Shown piece after piece: positions 12,891 through 25,565 of a stretch of 64,000 bases of DNA. Source of the stretch: Theropithecus gelada (lineage: Eukaryota > Chordata > Mammalia > Primates > Cercopithecidae); the NCBI RefSeq assembly GCF_003255815.1, contig NC_037673.1, positions 164,095,107 to 164,159,106 of the forward strand. The letters are read 5' to 3'. Numbering within the stretch: position 1 is the first letter of the stretch; every line of letters begins with the position of its first letter. A model generated the notes under the pieces. The model saw only the letters and a list, made by a program, of their open reading frames with translations, ran no database searches and was not told where the DNA came from. The position numbers were made by a program, and so were the translations under genes.

Positions 12891-13189
12891 CATCAACTGT
12901 TTTGTTTATGGAAATGGAGCATTTCTGAATCCCAAGTTTTATTTGTGTGGGCTCTCAGAGAGACACTCTTGAGACTGTCTGTTAATAGCTCCTGGCCATG
13001 TCACTTAGTCACTCTGCCCTCCTGCCGGCCGAATTTGAAGATGGAGAGGTCAGAGGTTGATGATTTTGCAGCCACATGTTCATTGAATATCCCCCTCCAA
13101 GAGCTGCCATTTCAAAGAACTTGGAAAAGTAGGGCCCACCGTGCCCTAGGAGGTACTTATCATTTTCCTCAGAGTCATAGTTGCTATAG

Positions 13190-13446
13190 CTGCCATTATT
13201 ATTATCAGAATGATTAATTACATCAAATAATCATAATAATATGTATTAATAGCTTGCTATGTACCATGAATTGTGCTAGGCTCCTTAAAAATATATTTCC
13301 ATTCGATTCTCCTAACAATCATGTATGAGAAGTAAAATTACTGTATCCATTTTACAAGTGAATAAACAGACTCAGAAAGAAAAATATATCATTTTCCAGT
13401 GGCCACACATCTGGTCAGTGGCCAAGCAGAAATTCAAAGCCAATCA
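13190..13446 (-). mobile_element. MIR, antisense
   Basis: The plus strand shows 'attaatagcttgctatgtac', 'tgtgctaggctccttaaa' and 'tccattttacaagtgaataa', the complement of the MIR core. It ends directly at the tandem duplication that starts at 13447. Confidence 0.75.
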
Positions 13447-13529
13447 CTAGCCTGAACATCTGCAATAGACTCTGTCCTCCTTAGGTCTAGCCTGAACATC
13501 TGCAATAGACTCTGTCCTCCTTAGGTCTA
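13447..13529. repeat. Perfect 40 bp tandem duplication
   Basis: The unit starting 'ctagcctgaacatctgcaat' at 13447 is repeated exactly at 13487, with three further bases of a third unit. There is not one mismatch between the two copies. Confidence 0.97.
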
Positions 13530-15350
13530 ACCAGACACTGTTATTCTTGAAATTCCTCACCCCCAATTCCCTCTGGCCAATTCAAGGTCAAATTTGAACA
13601 GGATGTCCTGGTGCCAGTTGTCATCAACCAGAGATTCCCAAGTTTCTGCCAACACCATCTCCTCTTTTAGAATCTTTAAATTGCTATCAAGATGTAACTT
13701 GCCCCAGGAGGTGGTTCAGGAGAAGAAGGCAAAGAGTTTGTGGTTAATTGGTCATCTGAGGATCTGAGGGAGTTGAAAATGTTAAAGACCACCCATTGGC
13801 ATGCCATTCCCAGGAATGAGTGATTTATTAGCAGCTAGGCAGGCCCTTACTTTTATTTTTTTTCTTTCACATATTTTATCATCATTTCTAATCACCAGGA
13901 AAAATTGGTGAAGACTATGGCGCAAGACAAGTCTGATTTAATTTGTCTCTGCTTTCCCACCCCATCTATTTGTCGACCCTTGGCTAGAGTAGACACGTCC
14001 TCCAGCTGTTTATTTAGGCAGAGTGCAACAACAATAGTCGATTATTAACAATTTCTTCCTTAGAGCCCCGGAAATTCTCCCTTTATATGTTGTTTAAAAC
14101 ATGGACATTGATTGTTTCCCCATGATGTATGAGCAACTCTAATGGAGTCAACACAAAAGTTGATATGCCAAGGTTTTTCACTTCCCACATCTGACTTCAT
14201 TGGAATTGGTATTGTGACTCAACAAAGAAGCACTGCTTCATTTTTCTCAAGTTTCACTGCCAACCAGTAGGCATTTAGGAAGGACAGACTATGTGACTGT
14301 CATCCCTCTCAAAATCAACTGGCGGCAACTGTCCCACAGAAAATCTAAAAGCACAGAAGCACAGACAATTCTTCAGCAGGACAAACAGCAGTGCTCATTC
14401 AAGCCCTTGATTTTTAAACACACAGGAAACACCTTCTCTATAAATTCACTTGTCTTTTCCAGGAGCCTTACCTAGACCTCCCCTGGTTTTTAGTAAAGAG
14501 CCAACAAGACAGTTCCTTCTTCCTAGGACTAAAAGCCATGCAGCACCTAAAAATAAATTCCAGGTTCTGGACTGAAGGTACCTCAGGTGCAGTATCAGGT
14601 CAGCAGTAATATATTAATGACAGTTGCCTTTTGTCTACTAATAGCATACTGATTAGGTTGATACTGTGTAAGAATTTACATTACATAGTTTCTTATCTTT
14701 AAATTGCATTACTATGTGATTTCATATTTATGTAATAGAAGAGCTCTTAACAATATGCACATTAATTGAACCCAATAAATGTATGGAGCTTACAGTGGAC
14801 ATGAGGCTTCCTTCATCCAGCTGAGTTATTCATCTCCCATCAGAGTAGGTTGAAGATATCAGTTGCTTTACAGAAGAGCTTTTCTTGTATTTTGACTTTT
14901 CGGAAAGCAAGAAGGCATGTTGTCAGCCATTGTTTGCATTTTTGAAACAGAAAAACCTTCCCACCCAGCAAGTGTGTTGGATGACTGTAGTGAAAAGTGA
15001 GAAATACAAAAAGTTGCTTGTGATCATTTGTTGTAACAGAGGTGTTTCATACTAGAGGTACGTTACTTACACCGAATGCCAGGGCACCTGAGTGAAACTA
15101 GGAGTCAAAAACATACTATTAGGTGTCAGTAAATGTAAATGCATACAGCCAGCTAGGTTAAGAGAACAGGGATCGCTGGGGTTGATGGCAAATCAGATAA
15201 GCCACCCCACCCTTCACAGCATTCAGCTCTACCCAGTTGTTTTGAGAGGATACAGACTCCTTATTTGGGGTTTGGTTTTGCTTTCAAGAGAAGTCAGAAA
15301 TCTGGAACACTATGCAAAATCTCAGCTTTGAATTTTTGATAATATTCTGC
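13530..15350. other. Unassigned, repeat-poor intronic sequence
   Basis: No gene or repeat is recognisable. A 14 bp palindromic CATTCC/GGAATG pair lies at 13805-13818. Confidence 0.4.
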
Positions 15351-15354
15351 TTGA

Positions 15355-15510
15355 GGGCTGTCAGTCTGTGACATCTGCCCTAGATAGATGAAATTTGGAT
15401 TTAATTTTCCTACTCAAATCTGGGCTCCCTGAGAGCTGCGGTTATGTCTTATCCATCCTTTCATCCCTGAAAGAACCCATCACTGTTCTCTGCACTTGGT
15501 TTTCAAGGAC
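15355..15510 (+). mobile_element. L2-like 3' fragment
   Basis: 'ctgggctccctgagagctgc', 'tatgtcttatccatcctttc' and 'cccatcactgttctctgcac' resemble the end region of L2. It is diverged. Confidence 0.45.
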
Positions 15511-15519
15511 TTGCCAGCC

Positions 15520-15718
15520 ATCGGGCAGCATGCTTAGCACTTTACATTCATCCTTCCTCTCTAACTTTCACAGCAACCTTAGCGGGTAGTTACTGCTGTT
15601 TTCACCAGTTGGCAGATGAGTAAGCTGAGAATGAAAGAAATGAGGTAGCATGCCCAGGTTCACACAACTAGAAAGTGGCAGACTCAATTCTTGAACCCAG
15701 TTCTGTAGATTTTGTCTC
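15520..15718 (-). mobile_element. MIR, antisense
   Basis: 'gcttagcactttacattca', 'ggcagatgagtaagctgag' and 'cacacaactagaaagtggca' are complements of the MIR core in reverse order. Confidence 0.85.
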
Positions 15719-15719
15719 C

Positions 15720-17753
15720 TAACCTCTAACTAAATGCCCCTTCTAGATGTTCCCACATTCTTGTGTATATATCCCAGGGGTCACATTTACCCCTCTGTAT
15801 TGTAATTGTCTTTTCCTTCTGCCTCCTGCACCTCGTTGGAAAATATGACTTCAGGATAGATAGATAAATGAGCAAATATAATCAATGCCGTGGTGAAAAT
15901 GAGCAACAGTTAGGAGGAGAATGTCTTCCAATACTGAGAATGCTGGATAATTTTTGTTTTTGTTGCTGTCAATAATTTGATTTATTTGCAATGAAATATC
16001 ATGTTGCTTTATAGGAGGGCTGGATGAGTGGAGAATTAAGTATTCTTCCATCTTCCCTTACTCTTCCTTCTCCATTTCCCCAAGGAAGCTCTATGCCTTC
16101 TCATTAGGATAAATGAAAAGAGAACTTGACATCTCTTCTAGTTAACTGGAAAACTCCCAATTCATTTTATTTGGAACACAACACATAGCACCCAGGTCGG
16201 AGCTTCTCTTCCCAGAGGGAAGAGAAGCACACAAGCAACCGCAGGAATTCTGCCCACGCACAACACAGATGGACCTCACGAGGGCCACACAAGCTGGAGT
16301 AGACAAGGAGAACTTAGCTCAGAGTGAATCAACAGGAAGCAGGAGGGTCTGGTATCTCATTTAGGGAATTAAATCCTTCACATGGCCTCTTTGTGCTTTA
16401 GAAGAGTGTGTGGTCTGGAGAGGGGAGTGTGGGGGGCAAGGACAGAGGGAAATGGAAAGTTAGGACTTAGGGCTGGGGAGGGCAGGTTCTCACTTGTGCA
16501 CTGACCCACTCCATCTTCCTGAAGCAAGTCTCGTAATTACCTAACTAATGGCGAATAATGACACCACTTGGATGCGAGTTGAGAGAGGGGGAAAGAAAGG
16601 CATGAGAATTCATTAACCGTGTGTGCGAAGGGCTTGGATAGCATCCCTGAAGGATCATTATTACATCATTTCACCCCCCCTTTCCCACCTCTTTCCACTA
16701 ATATGAGACAGACAAATGCTAAATAACTATGTAATAATACATTACTAGACAGACAACAATGCCAGGAAATATAATAGCCTGCTACAGCTATGAAACTCCC
16801 CCAAAGATATATTTAAAATGTCACTGATGCATAATGTAAAATAGGAATTACAGGTTCATTTGGAGGACACGATTTAAAATCTATACAACTGTACAGTGGT
16901 ATTTCCCACTGGGTTTTTGTTGTCACTGTCCTTTTCTAAACATCACAAAGAAAAAAAAAAAAACCACCCAAGTAATTTCAGCCTAGAGATGCAAACTTCA
17001 AGGAACCTGTTTCCTCCGTATGTTTCCTTCTTGTTTTTGTTGGTCAGGATGCTCTCCAAACCTAGTATCTTCTTGACATGTTGTCTTTTCTTCAGAATGT
17101 TTCTGCAGCCGGCACAGGAACCCCAGAATGTAGATTACACCTTTTGGAGATGTAGCCCGGCCACATAAGGAGACAAGTAGTTGAAATTTGTGTCAAATTG
17201 CTTGTTTAAATGACTTGAGCCAACTTCTTAAAGCCAGGACAGCAGGGGCTGAGGATTTTTAAAGTTGGCAGGGGCCAAAAATGACAAGGCTCAGCAGTCA
17301 CCTGGTGAGCTGCCAGCCCTGACTGGAAGCTTCAAAAAATAAACTTTCTCAAAGGACACAAATTAAAAGTCATGTTTCAGCATCCATTAAAACGAAATTA
17401 TAGGCTTCATCGCATAGCGAACTACTTTCATTTTCATTATGCTTAAAATATTTCATTTTGTAGATTGAGAATCGGTTGCTAGGAAAACCTTGTGTGGAGT
17501 TGTCAGAGACAGCGATATCTACAAGCGGGTATTTTCCAAGGGAAAGCTCTCCTTTGTTTTTCCTGCAAGGATAGAGGATTTTGTTATTTAAAAAAACGCA
17601 GGATGCCATTTGGAGTCAGGGTCATGGCTTGAAAACATCTGCCATGACCTTCTCCAGAGACTGAGTCCTCGGGGTTCATCTCTCGGAGGAGAGAAGTTAG
17701 CAACCTGCTGAGCTGAGCGGGCTCACAGGTGTGTTTTGTTCACTCTCATTTAA

Positions 17754-17755
<2 letters not shown>
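15720..17755. other. Unassigned intronic sequence
   Basis: It contains a perfect 12 bp-arm hairpin at 16202-16228 (listed separately). I see no gene or identifiable transposon. Confidence 0.4.
16202..16228. repeat. Perfect inverted repeat, 12 bp arms, 3 nt loop
   Basis: The arms gcttctcttccc (16202-16213) and gggaagagaagc (16217-16228) are exact complements around AGA. Confidence 0.95.

Positions 17756-17756
<1 letters not shown>

Positions 17757-17811
<55 letters not shown>
17757..17811. repeat. (GATA)n microsatellite
   Basis: There are about 13.75 uninterrupted GATA units. The run passes into an AT/GT/AC-rich low-complexity stretch reaching about 17892. Confidence 0.97.
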
Positions 17812-17892
17812 GTTTATATGTATTGTGTATATTATACATATACAAACATATACACACAAATATGTGTGTACACACACATACATATATATAAA

Positions 17893-18575
17893 TCTTATTT
17901 TGAGTTGTCAGCATCACTAAAAACTAGGAAATTTTATCTACAAGTCCAGATTTCCAGCTTTTCTAGAGAAACTAGAAATTACGGCTGCCTTGAGCTCTGT
18001 CCCTCATTCCCATGTGACCAGATTGACCTGGTGCTGAGTGAGGGCTGCCCCCTAGCCTCTCCACCTCAGCTCAGTCCATAGCTAGCCCATTCCACCCTCC
18101 TGCCTGGTCCCTACAGGTATTTAAAGGTGCTACTCCCTGACGTAGAATGTGCCATATTCTTAATATCTTCAAAAGATAAAATTTTTGAAAAGAATGTGTA
18201 CAGTGTACTAGTTTACCTGGAAAGGGAATAGGGACTTGCTACGGCAGTGATCAGCCTTGAATGTCATGTTACTTTCATTACAGTATTAATATGTTTCAAG
18301 TAATTCCTCTGGTCAGCCCTTATCCACCTGGTTTTGCTAAACTAGTCTCTCATTATTCTTCATTTGATGTGTGTGGATAAATGCAAATCAAAGCCAATTA
18401 TTTATTTGTAACTAACTCTGGGATGCCTGCTGCAGTCTTATCTGTCGCTCTAGCTTGCGGCTTTCAGCAATTGTCAGCTTGGAGACTTTGGTTTCAAACT
18501 CTCCTCCAGAGGTTTGCAGAGTGCCTGAGACTGGAATCTGCAGACACTGACAGTCATTTCTCCTTTTTTTTTCAG
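17893..18575. other. Intron end before the first TENM2 exon
   Basis: The sequence is unique. It ends in the pyrimidine tract and CAG of the acceptor at 18561-18575. I see no repeat. Confidence 0.5.
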
Positions 18576-18810
18576 GTCCTCCAAACCACCACAGCCAGTC
18601 GACTCTGAGGCCCCCTCTCCCACCCCCTCACAACCACACGCTGTCCCATCACCACTCATCTGCCAACTCCCTCAACAGGAACTCACTGACCAATCGGCGG
18701 AGTCAGATCCACGCCCCGGCCCCAGCGCCCAATGACCTGGCCACCACACCAGAGTCCGTTCAGCTTCAGGACAGCTGGGTGCTAAACAGCAACGTGCCAC
18801 TGGAGACCCG
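18576..18810 (+). CDS. TENM2: TENM2 (teneurin-2) internal exon, cytoplasmic domain
   Basis: This exon encodes 77 whole codons of the intracellular domain of teneurin-2, a large type II membrane adhesion protein of neurons that binds latrophilins across the synapse. It is preceded by a pyrimidine run and TTTTCAG and followed by GTAAGT. Two bases complete a codon split by the upstream intron (phase 1), and the last two bases (CG) are completed by the G opening the exon at 58751 (phase 2). Visible features are a proline-rich SH3-ligand-like stretch RPPLPPPHNH (18608-18637), a histidine/serine-rich stretch after it, a basic NRRSQ patch, an APAPAP run and the sequence SVQLQDSWVLNSNVPLETR at the 3' end. 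I recognise this as teneurin-2 rather than a paralogue from the sequence itself. There are no stops or frameshifts. Length 235 nt is not a multiple of three, so skipping it alone would shift the frame. Confidence 0.96.
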
Positions 18811-20430
18811 GTAAGTCCCCTCTCCAGCTCACAGTCACACTCAGTGTCACCTTACCCCTGAGTCACCACACAGAGCCACTGGGTGTCTCAGAGTTCCAGT
18901 CGGAGAGACACTCTGGGCATAAATAATGAGACAACTTTACCACCTCCTTGTTCCCTTGGTAATTTGACCCTGGACAGTAGGTTGACAGGTATTTCTTTGT
19001 TCACATGTGTCTCCTTTTAAAGCTTGTTTACTTTCTTAGATAGCTCTTGTGTACCCAACTAATAGAATTAGCATAACATATTTTTACTCGAAGGCTCATG
19101 GGAAACATGCTTATAAGGGTATATTGACTGAAAGCTGCTGATAAATTATGCATTTGGCCTTTCTTGAAGTAATAAATGAAGACTCATTTGAAATTAAGTG
19201 TTTGGGGAGACCTTGAGAAACAATCCCTGATTCCAAATTGACAAAAGTATAATTTAAATTTATATTTCATCCAACATGCAGTCTCACTTTAATCCCTCCT
19301 GTACACACTAACAGCTTGATGCCTGTGGGGCAAACAATAATGTATAAAAACAAACAAGAAAAAAGGGGCAGCACTTATATGAGGAGGGAAGAGTTTGAAA
19401 ATGATCTCCAGGTCTGGCTTTGTTTTGTTTTCCTTTGCTTCTGTCCTTTTTTCACCTTCGGTTCTGTTCTCCAAAACCATATACACCTTAGTGACCTGAA
19501 AGAAGACCTGTCAGTCAGGGTATGGAGGGGTTGGGATGTCGTTGACAGGGAAGGCTGTGTGTGGGTTGGCCAGACTCTGAAACAGCCTTGCTGCTCTATC
19601 TCCAGGCACATTCTTGGTTGGTATGTTTTAAATGCTATTGTTTCCTTGCCTGGAAGAACCATGGAGACTGAACAGAGAGGAGGGCTAATTCATACTGACC
19701 CTTCAAAAAGTTCCCAAATAGATTTTAAACTTTAATAACTTAGGTTTGAGGAAAGACAGAAATAATCTGTAATCTTTCTTATAACAGCCGGTGAATTCTC
19801 TGCACACAGCTGGAAGCAATTTTGAAAGTCATAGCATTTGGAGTTGTTTCTTATCTATAATTTTTTGGTTTTTTATAAGATCCTGAAAATTAATATATTA
19901 TACATCTTTGTCACTATAATCCCTCCAAATTTTAATTTTATTTTCTGACTATTATAGGGTTTTGTTTTAAAAGAATTTTTGCTTTATTAAAAGAAACTAA
20001 AAGAATGAACCTAAGCTAATAAATATCCTTGATCTCAACATTAGTTTAAAAGAATTGGTACAGAAATAAATAAAATGACACAAAATGAAGCACTAAGCAA
20101 AATACAAAGAGTGCTGCATATTATTATTTTCCTCTGCAAAAAATTACCTAACATGCACATGCACACACACACACACACAGGCTCTCACACAAAGAATGGT
20201 TACATAACAAAGTAAACATTATAACAACCACATCAGTTTGACTGTTAATCCAAACTAACGTGAAAAATCTGTTGTGGAGACAACTGGGGTAATTTAAACA
20301 TGGATTGGGTATTTAATGATATTAAGAATATAATTATGATTTTGTTAGGTGCAGTTTTGGAGTGCATGTTTGGTTCAAATATTAAAAACATTCCAAATCA
20401 AGGAATGAAAAACTACCTATCGAGTATTAT
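18811..20430. other. Intron start, mostly unassigned
   Basis: A short (CA)n run lies at about 20157-20180. The short frames on both strands near 19316-19735 overlap each other and have no splice or protein support. Confidence 0.4.
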
Positions 20431-20649
20431 GCTTTTTAAAAAATTTATTATACTTTAAGTTCTGGGATACATGTGCAGAACGTGTGGGTTTGTTACATAG
20501 GTATATACGTACCATGGTTGTTTGCTGCACCCATCAACCCGTTATCTACATTAGGTATATCTCCTAATGCTCTCCCTCCCCTAGCCCCCTACCCCCTCAC
20601 AGGCCCCAGTGTGTGATGTTCCCCTCCTGTGTCCATGTGTTCTTATTGT

Positions 20650-23600
20650 TCAGCTCCTACTTACGAATGAGAACATGTGCTGTTTGGTTTTCTGTTCCTT
20701 TGTTAGTTTGCTGAGAATGATGGTTTCTGGCTTCATCCATGTCCCTGCAAAGGACATGAACTTCCTTTTTTGTGGCTGCATAGTATTCCATGGTGTATAT
20801 GGACCACATTTTTTTTTATCCAGTCTCTCACTGAGGGCATGTGGGTTGGTTTCAAGTCTTTGCTATTGTGAATAGTGCTGCAATAAAACATATGTGTGTA
20901 CGTGTCTTTATAGTAGAATGATTTATAATCCTTTGGGGTATATACCCAGTAACGGGATTGCTGAGTCAAATGGTATTTCTGGTTCTAGATCCTTGAGGAA
21001 TCACCACACTGTCTTCCACAATGGTTGAACTAATTTACACTCCCACCAACAGTGTAAAAGTGTTCCTATTTCTCCACATCCTCTCCAGCATCTGTTGTTT
21101 CCTGACTTTCAATGATCGCCATTCTAACTGGCATGAGATGGTATCTCATTGTGGTTTTGATTTGCATTTCTCTAATGACCAGTGATCATGAGCTTTTTTT
21201 CATATGGTTATTGGCCACATAAATGTCTTCTTTTTAGAAGTGTCTGTTCATATCCTTCACCCACTTTTTGATGGGGTTGTTTGCTTTTTTCTTGTAAATT
21301 TGTTTAAGTTTCTTAACAAATTTCTGGATATAGCCCTTTGTCAGATGGATAGATGGCAAAAATTTTCTCCCATTCAGTAGGTTGCCTGTTCACTCTGATG
21401 ATAGTTTCTTTTGCTGTGGGGAAGCTCTTCAGTTTAATTAGATTCCATTTGTCAATTTTGGCTTTCTTTGCCATTGTTTTTTGCGTTTTTGTCAGGAAGT
21501 CTTTGCCCATGCCTATGTCATGAATGGTATTTCCTAGATTTTATTCTAGGGTTTTTATGGTTTTAGGTTTTGTGTTTAAGTCTTTAAATCATCTTGAGTT
21601 AATTTTTGTATAAGGTATAAGGAAGGGGTCCAATGTCAGTTTTCTGAATACAGCTAGCCAGTTTTTCCAACACCATTTATTAAACAAGGAATCCTTTCCC
21701 CATTGCTTGTTTCTGTCAGGTTTGTCAAAGATTAGATGGTTGTAGATGTGTGGTATTATTTCTGAGGCCTCTGTTCTGTTCTATTGGTCTATATATCTGT
21801 TTTGGTACCAGTACCATGCTGTTTTGGTTACTGTAGCCTTGTAGTATAGTTTGAACATGTAGCATGATGACTCCAGTTTTGTTCTTTTTGCTTAGGATTG
21901 TCTTGGCTATGTGGGCTCTTTGTTGGTTCCTTATTAAATTTAAAGTAGTTTTTTCTAATTCTGTGAAAAAAGTCACTGGTAACTTGATGGGGATAGCATT
22001 GAATCTATAAATTACTTTGGGCAGTATGGCCATTTTCACTATATAGATTCTTTCTATCCATGAGCATGGAATGCTTTTCCATTGGTTTGTGTCCTCTCTT
22101 ATTTCCTTGGGCAGTGGTTTGTAGTCCTTCTTGAAGAGGTCCTTCACATCCTTTGTAAGTCATATTCCTAGGTATTTTATTCCCTTTGTAGCAGTTGTGA
22201 ATGGGAGTTCACTCATGATTTGGCTTTCTGTTTGTCTATTATTGGTGTATAAATATGCTTGTAATTTTTGCACATTGACTTTGTATCCTGAGACTTTGCT
22301 TGAAGTTGCTTATCGCCTTAAGGAAATTTTGGGCTGAGATTATGGGGTTTTCTAAATATACAGTCATGTCATCAGCAAACAGAAACAATTTGATTTCCTC
22401 TCTTCCTATTTGAATACCCTTATTTCTTTCTCTTGCCTGACTGCCCTGGCCAGAACTTCCAGTACTATGTGTAACAGGAATGGTGAGAGAGGGCATCCTT
22501 GTCTTGTGCCAGTTTTCAAAGGGAATGCTTCCAGCTTTTGCCCATTCAGTATGATATTGGCTGTGGGTTTGTCATAAATAGCTCTTATTGTTTTGAGATA
22601 CGTTTCATCAATACCTAGTTTATTGAGAGTTTTTAGCATGAAGAGGTGTTAAATTTTAGCAAAGGCCTTTTCTGCATCTATTAAGATAATCGTGTGGTTT
22701 TTGTCATTAGTTCTATTTATGTGATGGATTGCATTTATTGATTTGTGTATATTGAACCAGCCTCGCATCCCAGGGATGAAACCAACTTGATCATGGTGGA
22801 GAAACTTTTTGATGTGCTGCTGGATTCGGTTTGCCAGTATGTTATTGAGGATTTTTGCAGCGAGGTTCATCAGGGATAGTGGCCTGAAATTTTCTTTTTT
22901 TGTTGTGTCTCTGCCAAATTTTGGTATCAGGATGATGCTGGCCTCATAAAATGAGTTAGGGAGGAGTTGCTCTTTCTCTATTACTTGGAATAATTTCAGA
23001 AGGAATGGTACTAGCTCCTCTTTGTACCTCTGGTGGAATTCAGCTGTGAATCCATCTGGTCCTGGACTTTCTTTGGTTGGTAGGCTATTAATTACTGCCT
23101 CAATTTCAGAACTTGTTATTGGTCTATTCAGGGATTGGACTTCTTCCTGGTTCAGTCTTGGGAGGATGTATGTGTCCAGGAATTTATCCATTTCTTCTAG
23201 ATTTTCTAGTTTATTTGCTTAGAGGTGTTTATAGTATTCTCTGATGATAGTTCGTATTTCTGTGGGATCAGTGGTGATATCCCCTTTATGATTTTTTTAT
23301 TGTGCCTATTCTTCTCTCTTTTCTTCTTTATTAGTCTGGCCAGCAGTCTATCTATTTTGTTAATCTTCTCAAAACACAGCTCCTGGATTCATTAATTTTT
23401 TGAAGGGTTTTTCATGTCTCTATCTCCTTCAGTTCTGCTCTGATCTTATTTATTTCTTCTCTTCTGTTAGCTTTTGAATTTGTTTGCTGTTGCTTCTCTA
23501 GTTCTTTTAATTGTGATGCTAGGGTATCAATTTTAGATTTTTCCTGCTTTGTCCTGTGGGCACTTAGTGCTACAAATTTCCCTGTAAACACTGCTTTAGC

Positions 23601-24475
23601 TGCGTCCCAGAGATTCTGGTACATTGTGTTTTTGTTGTCATTGGTTTCAAAGAACTTATTTATTTCTGCTTTAATTTCGTTATTTACCCAGTAGTCATTT
23701 AGAAGCAGATTGTTCAGTTTCCATGTACTTGTGCGGATTTGAGTGAGTTTCTTAATCCTGAGTTCTCACTTGATTGCACTGTGGTCTGAGAGACTGTTTG
23801 TTATGATTTTCATTCTTCTGCATTTGCTGATGAGTGTTTTACTTCCTATTATGCGGTCAATTTTAGAATAAGTGCAGTGTGGTACTGAGAAGAATGTATA
23901 TTCTGTTGATTTTGGGTGGAGAGTTCTGTAGATGTCTATTAGGTCCACTTGGTCCAGAGCTGAGTTCAAGTCCTGAATATCCTTCTTAATTTTCTGTCTC
24001 ATTGTTCTGTCTCATATTGACAGTGGGGTGTTAAAGTGACCCACTGTTAATGTGTGGGAGTCTAAGTTTCTTTGCAGATCTCTAAGAACTTGCTTTATGA
24101 ATCTGGGTGCTCCTGTGTTGGGTGCATATATATTTAGGATAGATAGCTCTTCTTGTTACATTGATCCCTTTATCATTATGTAATGCCCTTCTGTGTCTTT
24201 TTTTTTATCTTTGTTGGTTTAAAGTCTGTGTTATCATAGACTAGAATTGCAACTTTTGCTTTTTTTTTTTTTCTTTCCATTTGCTTGGTAGATATTCCTC
24301 CATCCCTTTATTTTCAGCCTATGTGTGTCTTTGCACATGAGATGGGTTTCCTGAATATAGCACACAGATGGGTCTTGACTCTTTATCCAATTTGCCAGTC
24401 GTGTCTTTTAATTGGGGCATTTAGCCTCTTTACATTTAGAGTTAATATTGTTATGTGTGAATTCGATCCTGTCAT
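20650..24475 (-). pseudogene. L1 ORF2 relic
   Basis: ORF2 encodes the endonuclease/reverse transcriptase of L1. The start (ATG at 24473-24475, reading MTGSNSHITILTLN) and the stop (20650-20652) are both visible. The span of 3826 nt is 2 nt short of an intact 1275-codon frame, so indels are few. It is nevertheless broken into blocks: endonuclease near 23766-24002, RT fingers at 22649-23191 (SPGPDGFTAEF), RT palm at 22239-22639 (LFADDMTVYLEN still readable), and C-terminal pieces at 21313-22147 and 20733-20969. Confidence 0.92.
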
Positions 24476-24538
24476 TATGATGCTAGCTGGTTATTTTGCC
24501 AATTAGTTGATGCAGTTTCTTCATAGTGTTGATGGTCT

Positions 24539-25565
24539 TTACAATTTGGTATGTTTTTGCAGTGGTTGGTACCAGTTGTTCCTTTCCATGTTTAGTGCTT
24601 CCTTCAGGGGCTCTTGTAAGGCAGGCATGGTGGTGACAAAATTTCTCAGCATTTGCTTGTCTGTAAAGGATTTTATTTCTCCTTCACTTATGAAGCTTAG
24701 TTTGGCTGGATATGAAATTCTGGGTTGAAAATTCTTTTCTTTAAGAATGTTGAATATTGGCCCCCACTCTCTTCTGGCTTGTAGCGTGTCTGCAGAGAGA
24801 TCCACTGTTAGTCTGATGACCTTCCCTTTGTGGGTAATTTGACCTTTCTCTCTGGCTGCCCTTAACATTTTTTCCTTCATTTCAACCTTGGTGAATCTGA
24901 CAATTATGTGTCTTGGGGTTGCTCTTCTCGAAGATTATCTTTGTGGTGTTCTCTATATTCCCTGAATTTGAATGTTGGCCTGTCTTGCTAGGTTGGGGAA
25001 GTTCTCCTGGATAATATCCTAAACAGTGTTTTCCAACTTGGTTCCATTCTCTCCATCACTTTCATGTACACCAATCAAATGTAGGTTTGGTCCTTTCACA
25101 TAATCCCATATTTCTTGGAGGCTTAGTTCATTCCTTTTCATTCTTTTTTCTCTAATCTTGTCTTCACGGCTTATTTCATTAAGTTGATCTTCAGTCCCTG
25201 ATATCCTTTCTTCTACTTCATCTATTTGGCTATTGATACTTGTGTATGCTTCACGAAGTTCTTGTGCTGTGTTTTTCAGCTCCATCAGGTCATTTATGTT
25301 CTTCTCTAAGCTGGTTATTCTAGCTAGCAATTCCTGTAGCCTTTTTTTCAAGGTTATTAGCTTCCTTGCATTGGGTTAGAACATGTTCCTTTAGCTTGAA
25401 GGAGTTTGTTATTCCCCACCTTCTGAAACTACTTTTGTCAATTCATCAGATTCATTCTCCATCCAGTTTTGTTCCCTTGCTGGTGAGGACTTGTGATCCT
25501 TTGGAGGAGAAGAGGTGTTCTGGTATTTTGAATTTTCAGCCTTTTTTGTGCTGTTTTTTCCTCAT
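24539..25565 (-). pseudogene. L1 ORF1 relic
   Basis: ORF1 encodes the RNA-binding trimeric chaperone of L1. The likely start ATG is at 25563-25565, followed after nine codons by a TGA. Further breaks leave two readable blocks: the coiled-coil region (25019-25351, with EEIRISGTED-like heptads and SLQEIWDYVK) and the C-terminal domain (24539-24880, with LQARREWGPI and PRISYPAKLSF). Its 1027 nt length is close to an intact ORF1. The stop lies 63 bp before the ORF2 start, the normal spacing. Confidence 0.9.
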
